Part shown: positions 32,086 to 34,061 of the stretch, piece after piece | Layout: each line of letters begins with the position of its first letter | Numbering within the stretch: the first letter of the stretch is position 1 | From: a virus | Reading direction: 5' to 3' (one strand) | Virus record (IMG/VR): IMGVR_UViG_3300048447_000174 | Location: 1 to 34,061 of that record | Length of the DNA: 34,061 nucleotides | Made by a program: the position numbers and the translations under genes | The notes under the pieces: model-generated | What the model was told of the DNA's origin: nothing | Databases searched by the model: none | The model's input: only the letters and a program-made list of their open reading frames with translations

Positions 32086-32183
32086 GACACTAAGGAGTTG
32101 GTTGTGTAAGCTGTACAGATAGACCATACAACTAATGTACTTATACTACCAAGTAATAGCAAAGCGGGGAGTACTGTTTTCAT
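32082..32183 (-). CDS. membrane micropeptide (33 aa)
   Basis: ATG at 32183, stop at 32082. MKTVLPALLLLGSISTLVVW is a membrane helix or signal-like segment, with a short polar tail. The promoter at 32210-32237 lies just upstream, so it is likely the first gene of its transcript. Confidence 0.5.
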   Translation of the reverse strand: MKTVLPALLLLGSISTLVVWSICTAYTTNSLVS

Positions 32184-32209
32184 TGCTATGACAGTATATC
32201 TACTTACTA

Positions 32210-32237
32210 ATTATAGCAAGTGATCTTTTGCTGTCAC
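32210..32237 (-). promoter_or_regulatory. sigma70 promoter with extended -10, minus strand
   Basis: On the minus strand, GTGACA (plus 32232-32237), a 16-base spacer and TATAAT (plus 32210-32215), preceded by TGC as an extended -10. It lies 26 bases before the first ATG of the micropeptide operon. Confidence 0.7.
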
Positions 32238-32239
32238 TT
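32218..32239. repeat. inverted repeat AAGTGA-N10-TCACTT
   Basis: Arms at 32218-32223 and 32234-32239 lie within the minus promoter, covering its -35 box and the spacer. This is the position of an operator. The same half-sites occur in the palindrome before talC. Confidence 0.5.
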
Positions 32240-32419
32240 TATGTCAGGTCTTCTAGACACAGTATCCTCATGGACATCTAGGTTCTGCTCTCTGTAAATT
32301 CTTAATTTATTCTGAAGATCTGTGTAAACATCCCACATATATTCAGATCCTGTGCTATCTTTATAAGACTCGCATGCTTTCTGTAGTCTAACAATGTCGT
32401 CGTCATTAAGGTGGAACAT
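32234..32419 (-). CDS. small helical protein, unknown (61 aa)
   Basis: ATG at 32419 is chosen over the upstream ATG at 32440. The product (MFHLNDDDIVRLQKACESYK, DSTGSEYMWDVYTDLQNKLR, IYREQNLDVHED) is helical and charged, with a single Cys. The gene ends over the -35 region of the promoter at 32210-32237. Confidence 0.6.
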   Translation of the reverse strand: MFHLNDDDIVRLQKACESYKDSTGSEYMWDVYTDLQNKLRIYREQNLDVHEDTVSRRPDIK

Positions 32420-32446
32420 AATTATGGTGCTCAATGCCATCCAATT

Positions 32447-32454
32447 TATTTATT
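32447..32454 (-). promoter_or_regulatory. late-type box AATAAATA (minus strand)
   Basis: Complement of TATTTATT; 28 bases upstream of the ATG at 32419. Seven of eight positions match TATAAATA. It sits in an imperfect palindrome (32441-32456). Confidence 0.4.
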
Positions 32455-32466
32455 GGCACACGGCAG

Positions 32467-32495
32467 TTGACAGATCACCAGTGTGGTGATATACT
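32467..32495 (+). promoter_or_regulatory. strong sigma70 promoter for the lysozyme gene
   Basis: TTGACA (32467-32472), exactly 17 bases, TATACT (32490-32495). The ATG at 32525 follows 30 bases later. The spacer is filled by a palindrome. Confidence 0.85.
32474..32490. repeat. 17-bp inverted repeat within the promoter spacer (operator candidate)
   Basis: ATCACCA (32474-32480), GTG, TGGTGAT (32484-32490): perfect 7-bp arms around 3 bases, filling the space between -35 and -10. A dimeric repressor bound here would block polymerase. Confidence 0.6.
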
Positions 32496-32524
32496 AGTAT
32501 AGTACAGTCATTTGAGAAATCTTA

Positions 32525-33016
32525 ATGATCTTATCTGAATTGCCTCCTGTTCCTGTGGAGCAGATTGTATGCAAAGATTGTAATAGCAATGAAAAATACA
32601 CTCTGCAGTTCCTTCAAAGCAGAGGTATTAATAACAAGTATGCTATTGCTACCGTGATGGGTAACATCAAACAAGAATCTAAATTCCTTACCAATATATG
32701 TGAAGGTGGCGCTCGCGTGTCGTATAATAACTGTCTTAGTGGTGGGTTTGGACTCATTCAATGGACTACTTCTAACCGTTATTATGGTCTAGGTTCTTTC
32801 TGTTCAAAGTATGGTCTTGATCCTAATAGTATTAGTGGTCAACTACGCTATATGGTCAACGAATCCCAGTGGACTAAATATGAAATGGTATTGAAGGGGC
32901 ATGGTTATTCTGTGGATCATTTCATGAACCATGCATACTACTGGTTAGGTTGGGGAATCCATGGTAATCGCACTGTGTATTCCCACCAGTATCTTGACAA
33001 ATTTTCTTTCGTCTAG
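32525..33016 (+). CDS. phage lysozyme-like muralytic protein (163 aa)
   Basis: The protein has the pattern of phage tail-lysozyme/lysozyme-2 domains: ATVMGNIKQESKF (catalytic-type Glu in helix), GFGLIQWT with following aromatic SNRYYGLGSFCSKYG, and YWLGWGIHGNR. It would cut peptidoglycan of the host wall during lysis or entry. No signal peptide is seen. Behind a single strong promoter and alone on its transcript, with a tRNA promoter embedded in its 3' end (32994-33022). Confidence 0.8.
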   Translation: MILSELPPVPVEQIVCKDCNSNEKYTLQFLQSRGINNKYAIATVMGNIKQESKFLTNICEGGARVSYNNCLSGGFGLIQWTTSNRYYGLGSFCSKYGLDPNSISGQLRYMVNESQWTKYEMVLKGHGYSVDHFMNHAYYWLGWGIHGNRTVYSHQYLDKFSFV

Positions 33017-33022
33017 TATAAT
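32994..33022 (+). promoter_or_regulatory. consensus sigma70 promoter for the tRNA cluster
   Basis: TTGACA (32994-32999), 17 bases, TATAAT (33017-33022), a full-consensus promoter. The -35 lies in the last codons of the lysozyme gene. It leads into the hairpin leader and three tRNAs. Confidence 0.88.
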
Positions 33023-33027
33023 GCATA

Positions 33028-33089
33028 AGTCCTAAGGGACTGCGGTGACCCCCTTGGTAGTTCAGGGTTAGCGGCGATAGGAACTACCA
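33028..33089 (+). other. structured leader between promoter and tRNAs
   Basis: Two hairpins: AGTCC/GGACT (33028-33041) and a perfect 9-bp stem TGGTAGTTC/GAACTACCA (33055-33063, 33081-33089) with a 17-base loop. No T run. The TAGTTCAGGGTTAG segment resembles a tRNA D-arm; it may be a processing signal or a degraded tRNA. Confidence 0.5.
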
Positions 33090-33092
33090 TAC

Positions 33093-33165
33093 GACTCAGT
33101 AGCTCAGTGGACAGAGCAACTGCCTTCTAAGCAGTCGGTCGTTGGTTCGACCCCAACCTGAGTCG
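33093..33165 (+). tRNA. tRNA-Arg(UCU)
   Basis: 73 bases. Acceptor arm GACTCAG with CTGAGTC, D-arm AGCTCAGTGGACAGAGC, anticodon loop CTTCTAA in an ACTGC/GCAGT stem (anticodon TCT), T-arm GTTGG-TTCGACC-CCAAC. No encoded CCA. Confidence 0.93.
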
Positions 33166-33170
33166 TTCAA

Positions 33171-33247
33171 TCCCCTGTAGCTCAATCAGGCAGAGCGCCA
33201 AACTGTTAATTTGGATGTTACTGGTTCGATTCCAGTCGGGGGAGCCA
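33171..33247 (+). tRNA. tRNA-Asn(GUU), with encoded CCA
   Basis: Acceptor TCCCCTG with CGGGGGA, anticodon loop CTGTTAA in a CCAAA/TTTGG stem (anticodon GTT), T-loop TTCGATT. CCA is encoded at 33245-33247 after discriminator G. The Asn(GUU) identity is clear from the loop. Confidence 0.92.
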
Positions 33248-33248
33248 C

Positions 33249-33320
33249 GCTCGAATAGTTCAGCGGTAGAACACTTGATTTACATTCAAGTTGTCGGGGG
33301 TTCAAATCCCTCTTCGAGCA
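33249..33320 (+). tRNA. tRNA-Val(UAC)
   Basis: 72 bases. Acceptor GCTCGAA with TTCGAGC, anticodon loop TTTACAT in a CTTGA/TCAAG stem (anticodon TAC), T-arm GGGGG-TTCAAAT-CCCTC with one mismatch. It begins one base after the CCA of tRNA-Asn. Confidence 0.93.
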
Positions 33321-33335
33321 TTGTCACTATTAACT

Positions 33336-33581
33336 ATGGACAAGCAAAAAATTAAAGATCAATTACAAGAAATCAAAACAGAACTTGCATATATGCGAGG
33401 AATGCTTACAAATATTTGTAGTCAGTTACAAGAGTTGAAAGATTTTAATGCAGAGTCATCTAAATCTCCAGCAAAAGAATTATATGAGCATCCATGGTAT
33501 AAGTATAAGCGTGAACAAATTCTCGCTGAAGAAGAATCACTTAAAATTTTAAGTGATCACTTAAAAACTAACATTATATAA
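33336..33581 (+). CDS. small coiled-coil protein (81 aa)
   Basis: ATG at 33336, 15 bases after tRNA-Val. KIKDQLQEIKTELAYMRGML and following (ICSQLQELKDF) form a heptad coiled coil; the tail contains EHPWYKYKREQILAEEES. The last codons lie within the 22-bp palindrome. Function unknown. Confidence 0.7.
   Translation: MDKQKIKDQLQEIKTELAYMRGMLTNICSQLQELKDFNAESSKSPAKELYEHPWYKYKREQILAEEESLKILSDHLKTNII
33536..33566. repeat. 22-bp perfect palindrome plus third arm, before talC
   Basis: ATCACTTAAAA (33536-33546), its complement TTTTAAGTGAT (33547-33557), and ATCACTTAAAA again (33556-33566). The central 22 bases are a perfect palindrome, and a third copy of the arm allows two alternative hairpins 20 bases upstream of the talC ATG (33586). 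Confidence 0.85.
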
Positions 33582-33585
33582 ATCA

Positions 33586-34061
33586 ATGAAAATTTTCCTA
33601 GACACTGCTGACTACGAAGCAATTGCTGAACGCTATACGACTGGTCTAGTTGATGGTATCACTACAAATCCTACACTAGTTCGCAAGTCTGGTGTAGACT
33701 ATGTGGAGTTCATTAAAACACTAGCAACCAACTTTGCTTTTGAAAGCATCTCTGCTGAAGTAGAAGGTGACTCCTGCTTTGAGATGCTTACCAATGCTAT
33801 TAAGTATCGTGATATTGCTGACAACGTTACGATCAAACTGCCCCTCACTGTAGAGGGTCTGAAGGCATGTAAAGAACTCACTGCTCAAGGTGTCGAAACT
33901 AACGTTACCTTGTGCTTCAGCGCCGCTCAGGCATTGATGGCAGCGAAGGCAGGTGCCACATACATCTCACCTTTCGTGGGTCGTATGAATGATAATTCTC
34001 TCAGTGGTGTTGAACTTGTTCGTGCTATCTCTGGTCTGTACTGTGCTCATGGTGTTCGCAC
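33586..34061 (+). CDS. talC: transaldolase TalC, 5' part
   Basis: 158 residues of a single-domain transaldolase/fructose-6-phosphate aldolase-like enzyme; the gene runs off the window. Features in order: KIFLDTAD (start, Asp), LVDGITTNPTLV (Thr-Thr-Asn-Pro), EVEGDS, VTIKLPLT (Schiff-base Lys), TNVTLCFSAAQALMAAKAGA, and YISPFVGRMND. TalC moves dihydroxyacetone units between pentose-phosphate intermediates; phage copies divert carbon from the Calvin cycle to NADPH and nucleotide synthesis. Its 5' leader holds the 22-bp palindrome. Confidence 0.95.
   Translation, partial: MKIFLDTADYEAIAERYTTGLVDGITTNPTLVRKSGVDYVEFIKTLATNFAFESISAEVEGDSCFEMLTNAIKYRDIADNVTIKLPLTVEGLKACKELTAQGVETNVTLCFSAAQALMAAKAGATYISPFVGRMNDNSLSGVELVRAISGLYCAHGVR

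Noticed and set aside
33042-33092. Fourth tRNA before tRNA-Arg
   Set aside because: The D-arm-like segment lacks a matching anticodon arm and T-arm; kept as a structured leader only.
1-34061. CRISPR array, insertion sequence, integrase or attachment site
   Set aside because: No regularly spaced repeats, transposase, integrase or terminal repeat seen; fits a lytic phage.

Overview
The window looks like part of a T4-like myovirus (cyanomyovirus) infecting marine Synechococcus or Prochlorococcus. The evidence is a T4-type replication set (sliding clamp gp45, clamp loader gp44 and gp62, RegA, family B polymerase gp43, UvsX, helicase gp41, primase gp61, NrdA/NrdB) combined with genes typical of cyanophages: CobS-like AAA+ ATPase, Hsp20, MazG, a periplasmic plastocyanin (petE), a pentose-phosphate-type transaldolase (talC) and a small tRNA cluster. 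No database search was run; identities come from motifs, lengths and gene order.

Region 1 (1-2600): the 3' end of a VWA-domain (MIDAS) gene, a 171-aa protein behind a strong sigma70-type promoter, a terminator, and a CobS/MoxR-like AAA+ ATPase. Region 2 (2427-7283): a tightly overlapping replication operon, gp45-gp44-[small genes, D12-class DNA adenine methylase, small membrane protein, conserved phage protein]-gp62-regA. The methylase block splits gp44 from gp62. Region 3 (7284-14753): double hairpin and terminator, hsp20, a second promoter, two small beta-rich proteins, gp43, uvsX, gp41, mazG, a possible lipoprotein and a JmjC/cupin-like oxygenase.

Region 4 (14773-21512): an unusual three-gene run (PD-(D/E)XK-like protein, a protein with a ligase-type KxDG motif, and a TxGH nucleotidylyltransferase), then a cysteine-rich protein ending on a dnaX-type slippery sequence. 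A terminator plus an exact T4-late box (TATAAATA) follows, leading into an Ig-domain virion-type protein and coiled-coil proteins. Region 5 (21499-28136): primase, nrdA, nrdB, a small resolvase-like nuclease, a two-helix membrane protein, plastocyanin and two membrane-associated proteins of unknown role.

Region 6 (28027-32419, minus strand): three exported beta-rich proteins, then a dense polycistron of about fourteen very small genes with overlapping starts and stops. It includes several membrane micropeptides, a truncated 6-phosphogluconate-dehydrogenase-like gene and an SNase-like nuclease. Region 7 (32467-34061, plus): a lysozyme-like gene behind a promoter with a palindrome in its spacer, a consensus promoter inside the lysozyme 3' end driving tRNA-Arg(UCU), tRNA-Asn(GUU) and tRNA-Val(UAC), a coiled-coil protein, and talC running off the window.

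The genes fit a lytic programme: nucleotide supply (NrdAB, MazG), DNA synthesis (gp43/44/45/62/41/61/UvsX), redirection of host carbon and electron flow (TalC, plastocyanin, relic Gnd) and lysis. The least explained parts are the minus-strand micro-operon, the AAA+/VWA pair, the nuclease/ligase-like/nucleotidyltransferase run, the slippery site at 19042, and the ATCAC/GTGAT inverted repeats around 32218-33566.
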